NCBI GenBank assembly: GCA_947494405.1
Contig: CANLWQ010000093.1
Coordinates: forward strand, 1 to 7,553
Source of the DNA: Comamonadaceae bacterium
GTDB lineage: Bacteria > Pseudomonadota > Gammaproteobacteria > Burkholderiales > Burkholderiaceae_C
DNA: 7,553 bases
Reading direction: 5' to 3'
Positions within the stretch are counted from its first letter, which is position 1; the number at the start of each line of letters is the position of its first letter. A program made the translations under genes and the position numbers. The notes beneath the pieces are model-generated. The model worked only from the letters and a program-made list of their open reading frames with translations, was not told the origin of the DNA and made no database searches. Below, in pieces: positions 6,887 to 7,553 of the stretch.

Positions 6887-6903
6887 TGCCCTTGAAAGGT
6901 GCG
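6887..6903 (-). promoter_or_regulatory. Candidate NtrC operator, distal
   Basis: CGCACCTTTCAAGGGCA matches 10 of 12 specified positions of TGCACY-N5-RGTGCA. It is centred about 108 bp upstream of the predicted start, a distance typical for NtrC enhancers such as those of glnA. The centre lies 53 bp from the proximal site, close to five helical turns, so both would face the same side of DNA. A weaker third match, GGCAATTATTTGGTGCG (6874-6890, 9 of 12), overlaps its downstream half-site. Confidence 0.5.
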
Positions 6904-6954
6904 CACAGTAGATTTACGCGCCAAATCAGGGCTTGGGCCTAGGGAGGTACTTTT

Positions 6955-7553
6955 TTATTTGATACGGATCACGGATGCCGTGACCTTGGTCTTTTGATCT
7001 GATTTATTCTGGTTGCTAAGGGAGCTGGTTTCGCCAAGCGCAGACTCAAGTGCATCCTTGGCCGTGTTGATACTGTGCGCTACTTCCTCAATAGAACAGC
7101 GTTTGTCCATAGAGCGGTTTCGAATAATTTTGAAAGCTTCGGCGTCGCTGATACCGCTGGTATCCATCAGGAATCGTTTGGCCTGCTCCACCACGCGCAC
7201 AGATTCAACCCGTCCTTCAAGTTTATGGATGCGCTTGAGAAGATCTTCACGAACCTTGTGCTGGTTCACCGCCAGCACAATGGAAGACAACACGCCAAAA
7301 GGTTTGACGGGAGAAAACAGCAGCGCTGAGGAATTCAACTGACAAGCCAAATCAAGCACTGTAGGACTTTCAAATTGCAGTACAGACACCACAATTTTAT
7401 TTTTCAAGGTTTGGAGTAAGGCCTGATCAATCTTGATGAAGGCTTCGGGTACCAGCGCCAGCACAACCAGATCGACGCTGAGTAAGTCGCTCATGACTGG
7501 CGGCCAGACTTGCCGATAAGACATTCCAAGCCGCTCTAACTGCTGAGAAATCA
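6955..7553 (-). CDS. AmiR/NasT-type response regulator with ANTAR RNA-binding domain, 5' end outside window
   Basis: This cytoplasmic regulator is predicted to bind RNA hairpins and prevent premature termination of its target transcripts. An ATG exists at 7524, but the frame stays open upstream to the window edge (ISQQLERLG before MSYRQVWPP), and that segment matches the N-terminus of AmiR-like proteins, so I treat the gene as truncated by the window. About 198 residues are visible. The first part is receiver-like (LVVLALVPEAF ... LLFSPVKPF): the position where a phosphorylated Asp is expected after the third strand is Ala (LVVLAL), which suggests a pseudo-receiver as in AmiR. A short coiled coil (KVREDLLKRIHKLEGRVESV) leads into the ANTAR domain, with RVVEQAKRFLMD, DAEAFKIIRN and IEEVAHSI as the three-helix core. 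The C-terminal tail is Ser/Asn/Lys-rich. The gene reads toward urtA, 223 nt away. No strong terminator separates them. Confidence 0.88.
   Translation of the reverse strand, partial: ISQQLERLGMSYRQVWPPVMSDLLSVDLVVLALVPEAFIKIDQALLQTLKNKIVVSVLQFESPTVLDLACQLNSSALLFSPVKPFGVLSSIVLAVNQHKVREDLLKRIHKLEGRVESVRVVEQAKRFLMDTSGISDAEAFKIIRNRSMDKRCSIEEVAHSINTAKDALESALGETSSLSNQNKSDQKTKVTASVIRIK

Noticed and set aside
6911..6927. GATTT-GGCGCGT-AAATC stem-loop behind the ANTAR gene as a terminator
   Set aside because: The 5-bp stem is A/T-rich and no T-run follows on the gene's strand, so it would not terminate on its own.

Overview
The window looks like a chromosomal nitrogen-acquisition locus from a betaproteobacterium, most likely order Burkholderiales and perhaps Comamonadaceae. 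This is inferred from the UreD, UrtD and UrtE protein sequences, the moderate GC content (about 50-55% by eye) and the gene order. No rRNA or other marker is present, so the genus is open. I saw no mobile element, CRISPR array, tRNA or rRNA. Apart from the flanking partial genes, the genes look intact.

Left part, + strand (1-1085): the C-terminal end of a membrane protein that resembles a ZIP-family metal transporter, followed with almost no gap by a complete ureD, a urease assembly chaperone gene. ureD converges on the next operon with only 11 bp between the two stop codons.

Centre, - strand (6731 down to 1097): a complete five-gene urea ABC transporter operon, urtA-urtB-urtC-urtD-urtE. urtB to urtE are packed with 0-3 bp gaps or a 4-bp ATGA overlap. 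Only urtA and urtB are separated, by 89 nt, and that gap holds a perfect 10-bp stem-loop. UrtA binds urea in the periplasm, UrtB and UrtC form the membrane channel, and UrtD and UrtE hydrolyse ATP. Imported urea would be split by urease, whose maturation needs UreD.

Right part, - strand (7553 to 6955): an AmiR-type regulator with an ANTAR RNA-binding domain, cut by the window edge, which reads toward urtA. The 223-nt gap between it and urtA (6732-6954) carries the strongest regulatory signal in the window. This is a near-perfect sigma-54 promoter (TGGCAC-N5-TTGCA) 66 nt upstream of the urtA start codon. Further upstream are two sequences matching 10 of 12 specified positions of an NtrC-type operator, centred near -55 and -108.

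Together this suggests nitrogen-starvation control of urea uptake by NtrC and sigma-54, possibly with a second, RNA-level control by the ANTAR protein. I do not see an undescribed system here. The points worth following up are this promoter architecture, the pairing with an ANTAR regulator, and the placement of ureD away from urease structural genes within the visible sequence.
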